From assembly GCF_907164915.1 (NCBI RefSeq), contig NC_061869.1, forward strand, positions 21,491,125 to 21,555,124: a DNA stretch of 64,000 nucleotides. Reading direction: 5' to 3'. The position numbers and the translations under genes are program-made. Source of the DNA: Impatiens glandulifera. Its lineage: Eukaryota; Streptophyta; Magnoliopsida; Ericales; Balsaminaceae. The notes below the pieces were generated by a model. It saw nothing but the letters and a program-made list of their open reading frames with translations, made no database searches and had not been told where the DNA came from. Shown here piece after piece: positions 10,254 through 22,288 of the stretch. Numbering within the stretch: position 1 is the stretch's first letter; the number at the start of each line of letters is the position of its first letter.

Positions 10254-11170
10254 GTGATTATTTGAGATCATAACGAGATTTATAGACGCGAAAAAAGGTG
10301 AAGCACTAATACTAGGAGGCACGTTCATGTAGACTTCTTCTTCAAGGTCTCCATTTAGGAAAATATTTTTTACGTTGAGTTGGTGTGGTTCACCATCTTT
10401 GTTAGCCGCTAGAGATAGAAGTATTCAGATATTATTGAGTTTTGCAACAAGCATAAAGGTTTCTAAGTAATCTTATCCATATGATTGAGAAAATTCTTTG
10501 GCGACTAAAAGAGCTTGGTGCCTTTCAATTGATCCATGTGAGTTATGTTTCGTCTTAAAAATCCATTTATATTCGATGAGTTTCTTTACCTTTGGAAGTT
10601 TACAAAGGGACCATGTATGGTTTTTTTATAAGTGCATCAATTTTCTCATTAATGGCACACTAATTTCAATTAATCGAAAGCTTCATGAATGGATGTAGGT
10701 ATTTTCACATTGTCGTAGTCGACAATGTATGCTTGATATGACTTCGATAGACATTTTTATGAAACAAATTTCGAGATCATATGATTTGTGCATGACCTAA
10801 CACATTTCTTGAGAGAAATGTGTTACTCAATATGAGAAATATCATGATTAACTATCGTATCTAAAATTTGTGTTGGACTCTGGCCTGAGGAGGATTCATG
10901 GATGAGTGCAAGTTGTGCTCTTCGCCAAATATAGATTTTAGCTCTTTTTCTGAAGGAGGTGGATGTGAGGTTGGCAAAGAAGTGGTTGTGGGTTCGAATA
11001 TAACTTTGATTGAAGATGATATTGTAGTTTCATGTAAAAATTTAGGTATATGTATGAAAGTACACGGGATAATATTTTTAAGATGACCATGATGTTGAAG
11101 ATTGTTGAGGTTCTCCCTCAATATGGTGGTAGAATGATTGATTTTCAATAAATGATACATCCATAGAATA
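10254..11170 (-). pseudogene. Decayed copia RT N-terminal part and linker
   Basis: The minus strand reads, through stops and shifts, as the copia reverse-transcriptase start: a segment like NVKNIFLNGDLEEEVYMNVPP near 10320-10390, typical of the second RT motif. Toward 11170 follows the Pro/Ser-rich linker between integrase and RT. It is continuous with 6400-7468 once the hAT element is removed. Confidence 0.75.
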
Positions 11171-11250
11171 TAAAGTTTTTTTTAGAATGAGGACAACCTG
11201 GTGGTATTGAAAGACATGTGTTTGCTCATCCAGTTAGTCAACACGAACCG

Positions 11251-11384
11251 GTTAGATCCTATTATCTTTGACTACTAAAACAAATAGACAAAAGATCTGA
11301 AGTAATCAACATTGCTTGTTAGATCCTATTATCTTTGACTACTAAAACAAATAGACAAAAGATCTGAAGTAATCAACATTGCTT
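11251..11384. repeat. 67-bp tandem duplication
   Basis: Two essentially identical 67-base units beginning GTTAGATCCTATTATC lie side by side. Confidence 0.9.
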
Positions 11385-11722
11385 GGTTGGAAATATGGAT
11401 GGTTGCAAGTACCTCAAAACACTTTCAAATAAAATATTGTCCATGTATATCATAATTACTTCAAGAAAGTAATCATGTTCTCCCTCAATAACTTTAAGAA
11501 AGTTATCTTGTAACTATAAGTTAATAACTTCAGAAATTAATCATTCTTCCACTACCACAAGGTTTTTGACTTATTTCTTATTTAAATATGTTGTAGTATA
11601 TTTAAGGAGGGTATATATATCACAAAAATGGTAAATTCTTCCTTAATTAACCTTTTAATTATATTTATTTCTAAGTAGTCAACATCAAAAAGGGTTTATT
11701 TAATAAATAAATAATATATATT

Positions 11723-12668
11723 ATTTAAAATCTTAACTCCATAATTAACATAATTAGTTATATATTATTTATTTAATAAATAAACAATATTCTCTAAAAT
11801 TTTAATTACATAATTAAACTCTTTAATTATATATTATTTTACTTTATAAATAATAATATTATTTGTTATTAATAATATCTACTATATATTAATAATTAAC
11901 CATCAATTATATTGATCTAATTAGTGTTATTTAATGTAACATAATTATAATAGTTGTATTTTTTACCTTATTAATTGTAATTGTTTTTTTTAACAAATAA
12001 TATTACTCCTAAAATAATTAGAATAAATTATCACTTAATTGTTCTATTAGCATATATGAGCCCGGTAGTCCAAATTTCTTTTTGTATGTATTTGATAATA
12101 ACGACGGTAAATTATCGTCGTTATTGATGATTTTCCATCACTAGAAGGTACTAGTGATAATGAACTTGGTTTATTTTTTTATTTAAAATCTTAACTCCAT
12201 AATTAACATAATTAGTTATATATTATTTATTTAATAAATAAACAATATTCTTTAAAATTTTAATTACATAATTAAACTCTTTAATTATATATTATTTTAC
12301 TTTATAAATAATAATATTATTTGTTATTAATAATATCTACTATATATTAATAATTAACCATCAATTATATTGATCTAATTAGTGTTATTTAATGTGACAT
12401 AATTATAATAGTTGTATTTTTTACCTTATTAATTGTAATTGTTTTTTTTAACAAATAATATTACTCCTAAAATAATTAGAATAAATTATCACTTAATTGT
12501 TCTATTAGCATATATGAGCTCACTATGATGCAGGGCGGATTGTTGTAGCCCGGTAGTCCAAATTTCTTTTTGTATGTATTTGATAATAACGACGGTAAAT
12601 TATCGTCGTTATTGATGATTTTCCATCACTAGAAGGTACTAGTGATAATGAACTTGGTTTATTTTTTT
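11723..12668. repeat. Recent 458/488-bp tandem duplication
   Basis: Copy one is 11723-12180 and copy two is 12181-12668. They differ at only a few bases, except that copy two holds 30 extra bases (about 12519-12548). Each copy ends with two hairpins: AATAACGACG...CGTCGTTATT and ATCACTAG...CTAGTGAT. The first resembles subterminal repeats of plant CACTA transposons, so the block may derive from one. Confidence 0.88.
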
Positions 12669-12829
12669 ATTTATTTGATATTATTATCAAACTAGCCCGG
12701 ATATATTTTTGATAAAATAATTTAGCACGGATAGATTTCAAATCCTGGTTTCGCCATTGCTTTGATGACAGATTCTATGTTCTGGCCATTAATCAACCTT
12801 TATAGACAAAGGTCAGATCCTAGATTTGA

Positions 12830-13330
12830 GTGTTTTTACACATGGAACCACATAAAGAATGAATTCAAATTTATGGAATGATAAGTGGTGGAAAAATATT
12901 TGTTGGGGAACAACGTGATAGGATTGTAGGTATTGGTTCTATGAGAATCAAAATGAATGATGGTTCAATTCTAGAGTTGTGAGGAATAAGACACATTTGA
13001 AAGTTGAAGAAATCTCACATCATTAACTATTTAGATGACCAAAGATATGTGATTTGTATCAAACAATTAAGACAACTAAGAGGGAAATTGAACTATATAT
13101 CTGGAGGGTTTATCAAATATTTGTTTAGAAATTAGTCAAACAAAATATTAAACCAAATTATGGCATCTAAGACTTGGACACATGAGACAAAAATGTTTGG
13201 AGGAACTTAAGAGGAAGGTGTTAAGCCAATCTTGGTCTCCACTTACAACTAAGAGATAAGTATAGTATCCCGGTCTTAGATAATGCTCTTTCTCTTTAGC
13301 TGGTAGAGATGAATAAAATAAAATTGGCAT
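12830..13330 (+). pseudogene. Decayed copia protease/pre-integrase fragment
   Basis: Plus-strand frames, with many stops, include LWHLRLGHMRQKCLEEL. This is the GAG_pre-integrase motif (HHCC zinc-finger start) of Ty1/copia elements. The preceding 300 bases look like the protease-to-integrase region. No intact ORF and no LTR was found next to it. Confidence 0.7.
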
Positions 13331-13540
13331 TGAAGTCTCATGCCAATCTCTTCCTATATTAACAAGTTGTGAATAAACTATTAAAAGAGGTATGATTCAA
13401 TTACATCTCATCAACTGATGAGGAAAAGATGACAAAAGTAGTTGGTTAAGGTGGAATAAAATACTAAAAGAAATGATAAGATGACATTATCTCTAGTCTA
13501 GAGATATGTTTAGCAAAAAATTAATGAAGAATGTCACTTA

Positions 13541-14276
13541 GAGCATATGCAGAGCACATGATTTGTGCCCGCATCGGACATGTATAAAAGGGCAGGTCAT
13601 CCCTTTTTTTAATCTTGTGTGTTGTTTATGCGTTGTATGTAAAAACAAAAAAGAGGGCAGCACCCCAGGCATGCCCAACTCTGACTTTTTAATTATTATA
13701 TAATATAATATATTCTATAATATATAAATATTAGTTATATATTCTCAAATTTATTCTTGTCATGTTTTTAATATTATAATATATTTTAAATTATAAAAAT
13801 ATTTTATATTTTAATTTATTTAATATTAGTTATATATATATATATTTAATTAATAAATATATATTTTAAATAAATTAATATATTTTTCTATTAATTATAT
13901 TAACACATGTTAAGTTTTAAGGGTTTAAATTTTTAAATTTGTTCTTGTAATGTTTTTAATATTATAATATATTTTAAATTCTCAAATTTTTTATAATATA
14001 GGAATATTAGTTATATATTTAATTAATAAATATATATTTTAAATAAATTAATATCTTTTTCTATTAATTATATTAACATGTTTTATTATTTTTAAAAATG
14101 TAATTTTATAATACTTAAAGTAGTATAAAATAAAAATAACATTTTAATTATTCAGAAAAGGGCGAACAGAAGCATGAGAGTGTTTTGACCCAGTACAACA
14201 TGTATCCGCTTTCAGCTGAGGTGGAAGATTGATTTGACAAAATAAATAGTATAAAATAAATGGTCTGAATATGCTC
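13541..14276. mobile_element. Harbinger/Tourist-type MITE
   Basis: Inverted termini GAGCATATGCAGA at 13541 and TCTGAATATGCTC ending at 14276 are flanked by TTA duplications (13538-13540, 14277-14279). Termini and TTA duplication fit PIF/Harbinger. The 736-base interior is AT-rich, has partly repeated segments and no transposase. Confidence 0.75.
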
Positions 14277-14279
14277 TTA

Positions 14280-15515
14280 GACATTAGGGAGCCCTTATTG
14301 AGCCCTTATTGATCTTGGACTTGCCTTCATCCATGATAGGAAAACATAATTTGACTCACTTCATTTGCATTGAGTATAGTGAAGGAAAGGCTACCAACTA
14401 TAAACCTTAGTTGTGCGGTAAAATAAATTTTATTTTGAAAAATGTATATATATCGTTATTGAGTTATTGGAATAATGTGTGGATTATTTTAATAATTTAT
14501 GAATTATTTAATTAATTTTATTTTAAAGAATAAATTAGATGGAATTTTAATATTTTAATAATAAATTAAGTGACATAATTAGGAGAGAAAGAATAAAATT
14601 AAATATTTTTTTTTAAGTTTTGTTCTGTTTATTTTTTTAATTCAACTATAATTAAATAATTCACTCTCTTATCAATTACATTACTCAATTTATTACGAAT
14701 AACTCAAAATAAAATATATACTAACCTCTTAAATTAAAAATAAATAAATACTAAAATATTTTTAATTTTTAAAAAATTATTATATATAAATATTCTTTGA
14801 AGTCTTTTTCTTAAATCACCTGTACAAAATTAACACCAAGCTCTGATAGCTATTGGGCTTGTTGGGTCAGGGATTATTTGAATAAACATAGATTATTTAA
14901 ATGTTTTTTGATTGGAGTTAAATTTGTGGAAAAAAAAAATTTTTGATAAAAAATATTTATAGAGTATTTATATATAATGATAAAATATATAATTTTTGAA
15001 ATAAAAAGTATTTTAATAATTTAGTTAATGAATTAAGTGAGGTAATTGATGAGAAATTATGATAAGTTTGATTAGTTTATATTAATTTTATTTGTTCAAA
15101 CTTTTTCATATATACGTTTATATGATTAACTTATTTTAAACAATAATTTTGGATATGTTTGATTCAACATATATGTATAAATTATTTATTTTATATTTGT
15201 AATAATATTTAATAATTATATATATATATATATTTTATTAACTTAGGATTGGTTCGATTTGAGTTATTTAAATAACTCAATTCAAAAAATATCATTTCAC
15301 TTTCTCTTACGTCACTCAATTCATTAACTAAAATATTAAAATATTTCCTATTTTTATTTTTTATTTTATCATTATATTAATACCCTTCATATCTTTTAAC
15401 TAAAAATAAATTCCACCTGCTCAAGATTTTCCGAAATCACTATATTTTAACTAACCAAGTTTTGTAGAATACCTTAATTTTAAATATTAATAAATTATTT
15501 AAATTAAAAAATATT
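14280..15515. other. AT-rich intergenic DNA
   Basis: No gene is recognised. The first 130 bases may be more copia debris. The rest is low-complexity A/T sequence with short TA runs. Confidence 0.6.
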
Positions 15516-15520
15516 ATATT

Positions 15521-18515
15521 TGTAACCTTGGAAAAATGATTCGAGTGTGGGTTTTGCAGAAAAACTTGAGGTTCGAGAATTTTAACATTGGTTTGCATGT
15601 TAGGATTTTTTTTTAAAATAAAATATTATTTAAATGATTCCTGACAGTTTTTGAAATTAATTAAAAATAATTAATTCAGGGTTCCATTTCAAATAATCTA
15701 AGGATTTTTGGTAATCAAATTACAATTTGAATCTGTTGGTTTAAATTAATTAAGCATAAATAATTTTAAAAAATTATTTATTTTGAAATATAGTCGCCAA
15801 TTAATTTTTTTTTAAATCAACAAAAGTTGGCATACATATACAAACGTATTGGACAAAGTTTATTTTAATTCGTAGTTTGATGATACTCGAAAAAGGACTT
15901 TCATGCTCCATCTTCCGTATTAGTTTTAACAAACGGTCTCTACTTATAAAATTAGATTTTGAAAATCTGTTACATCATATTTTATTTTTACCGATATTCT
16001 TCTGGTCATAGTCATGCTTCTAGGTTTAGCGTTATTTAAAATTTTGAAACAACAATATTTAAATGGTGGTACATGTTATTGATGATAAACTAGAAAATAT
16101 TATACCTAAAGAATATCAGTCATTTTTAAGGGTGTTAAGGTTTAAAAATAAACACCAAACAAGCCTTAGTCAAAATATTTTTTGAGGAAATATCCCAAAA
16201 ATATTTTGAAATTATTTTTATATTTCTTGAGATTTTTAGAAAATGGTTTGGAGTTTTGAAAAGTGGAATCAAACAGGCCTTAAGACCGGAGTCCTAGGCC
16301 TTGGGTTCGTTTTTAACGGTTAGGGTCTAAAAGTGCTCGGTCTGGGTCGAGGAGCCTCTCGATCAAGACTTGGGATCTTCGGTCGAAGTGCTGAAGTCCA
16401 TTGATTTAGGTGAAAAGGACTCTTGTTCCTTGGCTAAGATCATTGGTCTGGGTGTATAAATCCACCGATTTTGGGCTAACTCTAGGCTTAGTTCATCGGT
16501 CATAGGTTTAGGAAGTCTCGGTCAAGGTCGAGATTCCTTGGTTCTATGTTTGACCTCTCGATCGGATCTCTTAGTCCTGGGTGGAGGTTGTCGGTCCTAG
16601 CATTGACCTCTCGGTCCTAGGTTGGACCTCTCATTCCTAGATATAAAAATCATCAGTCGGACCTATTGGTCCTAGCTCAAGAACATCGGTCAGACCTATT
16701 GGTCCTATCTGATTTCTCAGTTAAATCTCTCGGTCCTAGGTTCGAATTTCTCAATCCTAGGTCTCGGTCAGGACCGATGATTGTCGGTCGGACATCTCGG
16801 TCCTCAAGAACATCACAATGCGGTTTATAATTTTTGTTTTTTAGCTTGGATTCTATGATCCAAGGGGTTGGGTAGCTTCATGAAGCTCCCATGAACATGT
16901 TGATCACCATTTCAAGATATCAATCAACCTAAATGATGATCAAATCATTCAAAATAGTTTGTGCTCAAAATTTTGATTTTTGATTTTAAAGTTGTTTTGA
17001 TGAGAAAGAAGCTCATGGACTATATTTATAGCATCCTTGAGTTAGGTGAAGGCTTCAAGTGGATCGAATCGACCAAAAGCCATTAATGACATTTTGGTTG
17101 TTCATAAAAATCATCCTTATATCATATATATTTGATTGGTACCAAAAGAATAACACTGGCGGTTCGTTTTGATCAAATCAAGAGCTCAAAATTTTCAATT
17201 ATTTTTAAAACTTTGATTTTGATCAAACATGATCCAAATAGTTGTCCAACATGATTACAATGACGTTGGGATGCTTTCTAGGCTATGATTCAAGAAAATT
17301 AGTCTAAGAACAATAAACTTGTTTTTTTTAATTCAAATTTTGGTTATTCTGTTTTAGATTGATTGATTATTTCTAACATATCTAAATGTTTATAAATGAC
17401 CCTAGGATCAATTTTCAACCATAAAATACCATAAACAACAAGCATACAAGCTCATGCAATTTGAAATATGTAAACTTCAAATTCAAACTGTAAATATGAA
17501 TTAGAGAGTGATTGGAACCTTACCAAAGATTGAATAACACTCTTTGATCCTTAAGGAAGATTTTGGGATGCTCAGATCCAAACTTTAAAACCTCAAACAG
17601 AAAATTCGAAAAATCCGAAAGCTTGAAGCTTTAGTGGCGGAATTTTGATTTTCTTCGATTTGAAGAGGGATACTAGATTCCTTGGTTTCAAAATGACTTA
17701 GGGGGTATATTTATAACATCCTTGAGTCGATGAAGGTTTCAAGTGGATCAAATCGACCAAAAACCATTAGTGGCATTTTTGTTGTTATTCTAGCCACTTG
17801 ATGATATAGGGATGAATCACCCCTATAGAAGTAGTAGAAATGATCACTAAAGTAGGGTGATCATTTCAGCTTTTGAATCAGCCGAAAAGGTGGACTACTG
17901 GTTGAGTTCCAAATTCGAAGAATCAAAGGATTAGACTACATCCTCATCCTGGCGTCGCGACGAAGAAGACGGTAGCACATGAAACAAAGATGTTTCATGC
18001 ACTTTAACATGTTCTATTAATGGTCCATTAGAGATCGATTATTCCGTAAGCGTCTCGGCTAGCATGCGTTAGACAATCGTCTGCTTCTCGGGCGTAATCA
18101 TCTTCAGTTGTAGCAAGGTGGGTACGTGGCCTGCTCCTGAGCGTTGGATGAAGATCTAATACTCATCTAGTGAACGCGGTTTCGGTTGTAGCCATCTCAC
18201 AAGATTTCGGCTACACCCGATTATGAATTTTATTTTTTATTTAAAACTTTAAAGGATTGTTTGAAATCGATTTTTCTTTCGACTGTTAGCTTTAATTTTA
18301 ATTTTTTAAATATACAAAATATTAAAATAAATATGGAAAATATTTTACCAATTTATTTTAATTTTTTTATATTCTTATAATTAAATAGGGATCATAATAA
18401 TTAATAATTAATTGTTTTGGTCTTAAGTTAATTATTTTGATTTTATTTATTCAAAAATAAATTAAAATAATTATTTTAATTTTATGAATTGGTATATAAA
18501 TTTTTAGTGTTTACA
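15521..18515 (+). mobile_element. Solo LTR of a Ty3/gypsy element, probably Tat lineage
   Basis: It begins TGTAACCTTGG and ends GTTTACA, flanked by the 5-bp duplication ATATT (15516-15520, 18516-18520). At nearly 3 kb it contains the GTCGCCAATT block and the 'GGACTTTCATGCTCC...CGGTCTCTACTT' region, familiar from long Tat/Ogre-type LTRs. About 16300-16800 is a run of degenerate CTCGGTCCTAGG repeats. No internal coding region accompanies it, so it is a recombinational remnant. The orientation follows the order of these blocks. Confidence 0.8.
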
Positions 18516-18520
18516 ATATT

Positions 18521-19300
18521 TTAAAATAAATTTTATTAATATATTAATTTCTCTTTCTATATGCATTCAACCCTCCTCATCTTCTGCCTCTTTAATTAAG
18601 ATTATTGTTAAAATTTAAGTTATTTAAAAATAATGATTAGTGATAATTTTGAGGAGATATAAAATATTTATGATAAAAAAAATCTACAAAGTATTAATAT
18701 ATAATGATAAAATAAAAATTAATAAATTTAAAATAAAAGATATTTTGTATTTTATTTAATGAATTGAATAATTTTATCGAGAAAATAAGAATAAAAACAT
18801 GTTTTTGTAAATCCATTATAATACTATTTATTTATATATATATTATAATTAATAATACTTTTTTAAATGAAATAATTTAATTTATATTAAATTTTAAAAT
18901 ATAATAAAATAAATATTAAAAAACTATACATATATTAATATGAATTTTTATTAATAAAAAATAAAATTTTAAATTAAATACTAATTTATAAATTATTACT
19001 ATTAAAATTTAATGTACAATTGCACCAAAAAAACGACAACCACAAAAAAAACGACAAACAATGTTATTGAGGAAAGAAATGTGTGCAAATAATAAATGTT
19101 CTTGACGTTTGCGATATGAATATGTGTTTTACAAATATTGTTGCTAGGGTGAATGTTCTATGCACGATTCACGTATTTTACACATGATCGAGAGAAGACA
19201 AAAATTTAATTCTCCTATGCTCGATTTAGGAACACTGTTTATATTTTTCCGTATTCACCAATGAACATTTATAATATTTTAATAGGTTTAATTTCAATAT
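18521..19300. other. AT-rich intergenic DNA
   Basis: Nothing recognisable apart from low-complexity A/T sequence and a short less AT-rich stretch at 19020-19250. Confidence 0.6.
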
Positions 19301-19309
19301 AAGAAATAT

Positions 19310-19695
19310 TATTTGGTTGACTTGGGCTATACTAATAAGCATGGATATTTAGCACCGTATAGGCGCGCGTTCTTTACCACATACAATAATTTTAGTTGAG
19401 TGGTCCTCCAGTCGGATTTGAAGAAATGTTTAGCCAACGACATTTATCATTGAGATCCACAATTAAATGTACTTTTGGAATTCAAAAAAAAATATGGCAT
19501 ATACTTTCAATATTAACGGGTTTATTGTCTTTTATTTTATAAAAACAAATTAAAATTATTGAAGTAACTACTTGTTTGCACAACTTTATTAGACGGAACA
19601 ATATAAACAAGGACAATGATTATGACATTTTAGTTGACGATGAGCTTGACATTGGATACACTGACTTGCCATTGGAAAACTTCAACGAGGAATAA
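19310..19695 (+). pseudogene. Harbinger (HARBI1-like) transposase C-terminus relic
   Basis: The frames read YYLVDLGYTNKHGYLAPYRR, then RHLSLRSTI...TFGIQKKIWHIL, and finally TTCLHNFIRR followed by an Asp/Glu-rich tail and a stop. These are the ordered C-terminal motifs of the DDE_Tnp_4 domain of PIF/Harbinger transposases and related plant nuclease-like genes. Frame changes and an internal stop show decay. A truncated gypsy LTR starts 40 bases downstream. Confidence 0.75.
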
Positions 19696-19735
19696 CATTC
19701 GTAACTGTATTTGTTTAGAGATTTCCCAACGTCAC

Positions 19736-21680
19736 TGTAACCCCAAGAAAACTCTTTAGTTCCGTGGAAACTCAAAGTTCGAGAATTTCAACATCGATTT
19801 GTGTGTCTAGGAATAGTTTTAAAATAAAACATTATTTTAAAAGATTTTAAATAAATTCTAACAGTTTTTGAAATTAATTAAAAATAATTAATTTTATGTT
19901 CAAATTTAAATAATCTAGGGATTTGCAGTAATCAAATTACAATTTGATTTTTTAGAAATTTATTGTTTAAATTAATTAAAAAAATAATTAATTTAGAATG
20001 TTATTTATTTGAAAACAGAGTCGCCAATTGATTTTTAAAAATTAATAAACTGGCATATGTGTACAAACATATTTTAACTAGAGTTTCTTTAAGTTCGTAG
20101 TGTGATGATACTCAGAAAAAGACTTTCGCGCTTCATCCTCTGTAGTCGTTTTAAAACGGTCTCTACTTATAATTTTATTTTTTGAAAATCGGTTGTATAA
20201 CGTTTTATTTTAACCCGTTATTCTTCCAGTAATGTGTAGGTTTTTGCGTATTCAAAGAATTGTAACAACAATTATTTAAATATTGGTACGTGTTGTTGAT
20301 GATGACTATGGAGGAAAATACTTGAAGAACATCAGTTTAAAGGGCATTAGAGTTTAAAAATAAATCATAAACAAGCCTTTGTCAAAATATTTTTTGTGAA
20401 ATATTCAAAAAATATTTTGAAATCATTTTCTAATTTTTCAGCATTTTTAGATAATAGTTTGAGGTTCAAAAATTATAAAAATATATTTGAAATTTTAAAA
20501 GAGGAACCAAACAGTCTTTAGGACCGGTGTCATAGGTACTGTGTTCATTTTATCTATCAGGACTAAAATTCCCTCGGTGTTGGTTGAGAACCCTTCAACT
20601 TGGGTTTAGGATCCTTGTTGAGGTGCGGTAGTCCCTTAGTCGGGGTCCTAAGGTCTCTTGGTCCTTAGCTAGAATTCTCGGCCGGGTACTAAAATTCTCG
20701 GTTGGACCTATCGGTCTTAGGTGAAATTCATCGGTCCTGGGTTCGGGAGATCTAGGTCAGGTGCGAGACTCATCGATCATAGGTCTGACTTTTCGGTCGG
20801 ACGCCTCGGTCCGGAGTAGAAGTTATCGGTCTTGGGTTCAGAAGTTCTCGGTCGAGTATGAGACTCCTCAGTCATAAGTCTAACTTCTCTAGCGGATGTA
20901 AAATCTTCGGTCTTGTCTAAGATTTACCGGTCAGACCTCTCGTTCCCCAAGAACATCAAAATTACAGCTTTTTCAATTTGGATGGAGGCTTGGATCCTTT
21001 GATCCAAGGGCTTAGGTAGCTTCACAAAGCTCCCAAGAACATTAAAATCATCATCCCAAGGTATCATTCGATCTGGGTGATGATCAATTTGTTCAAAACG
21101 GTTTATGACCAAAAAATAGGTATTTTGTTTTAAAGTTGTTTTAAAGTTGAGGATTAGCTCAAGAAAAAAAATCGTTTTATATGTTTTTTTAATTTAAATT
21201 TGGGCTATATTTTCACAGAAAGCTTATAAATGATCATAAGACTGATTTTTAATATCAAATTCAAAGTCCTTAAGAAACACTCCTTGGACCTTAAGAAAGC
21301 GTTGGGAATGCTCACATCCAAGCTTTAAGGTCTTATGCAAAGATTTCGAAAAATCCGAATGCTTGAAGCTTTAATTGCGGATTTTCTAAAAAATTGGATT
21401 AGAAGCTTGAAAGTTGATCTCATGGCTTTAGAATTGTTAAGGGAGGCTATTTATAGCCTTTCGAAGCTGGTTGAAGCAACCAAGTGGGTTGAATTAGTCA
21501 AACACCATTTATGTTGTTTTGCCTCTTCTTCTGGATAGTTGTCGAAATAGGCATCATTGATGCCTATAGAAGTAGGGGAAATTATCATCGTAGTAGGGTG
21601 ATTATTTCACCTTTCGAATTAGTCGAAAAGATGGACTAACGGTGGAGTTCCATCTTTGAAAAATTTACGATAATTCAAGT
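19736..21680 (+). mobile_element. Truncated Ty3/gypsy LTR, same family as 15521-18515
   Basis: It begins TGTAACCCC and follows the same block order: GAGTCGCCAATTG, the 'GACTTTCGCGCTTCATCC...CGGTCTCTACTT' region, the degenerate TCGGTC repeats (20540-20940), and then the CATCCAAGCTTTAAGG block. Similarity stops near 21680, so the last 600 bases or so are missing. Open frames inside are by-products. Confidence 0.75.
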
Positions 21681-21832
21681 TTTTTGTTTATTCATTTGCA
21701 AGTCGCCCTAGTGTACGATTACCGAGAGAATACAAAGGCAACCTACGTTTGAAATGATGATCATTATTAGGTTGACATGGGAGAATTTGAATTTGAAGGA
21801 ATATTTGAAAAAAATTCCATCTTGAAGATAGG

Positions 21833-22132
21833 ATGTTGGTGTTTGATCCAATTTCCCAATCATACTTAGCGCTGAGTCCAAATTGCGTCCAATTTTTGTG
21901 GTTCGAGAAACCACAAGATGTTGAATATTGTTTTCAGATAATTTTATGGTATAAAACATGGATGAGACGGAAGTACTTATTATGGTTTGAAGAACCACTT
22001 GATATAGAGTTTTGTAATGACTTACAATTGGAAAATCTTTTGATACAGTTTGTGTAGTTTGAAGAACCACCATATAGTCTATGTAAATAATTTTAGTAAT
22101 TTGTATGGTTCGAAGAGCCACCAGATGCTTGT
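21833..22132 (+). repeat. Four palindromic repeats encoding WFEEP-like units
   Basis: A word close to TGGTTCGAAGAACCACC occurs four times (starting about 21897, 21983, 22055, 22106). Each copy is an inverted repeat (GGTTC..GAACC). In one plus-strand frame the copies read LWFEKPQD, LWFEEPLD, xFEEPP and VWFEEPPD, with stops between the last two. This looks like a decayed internally repeated coding sequence, or a palindromic array whose coding look is accidental. Not recognised. Confidence 0.5.
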
Positions 22133-22288
22133 GAGTTTTAGCTAAACTTTTTATTATTATTTACATGAGAGAATGAATCTTGGTTGGAGTTTGAATTTCC
22201 AAAACTTGGGTTACTTGGAGATAAGTCAGTTACTTCTTTTAATTAATTGTGTTGTTTGTGACAGATCAATTTTTGTATGGAAGACTAA

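Noticed and set aside
21708..22121. 137-codon minus-strand ORF
   Set aside because: No recognisable motif; it overlaps the plus-strand WFEEP repeat and probably stays open by chance, though I cannot exclude it.
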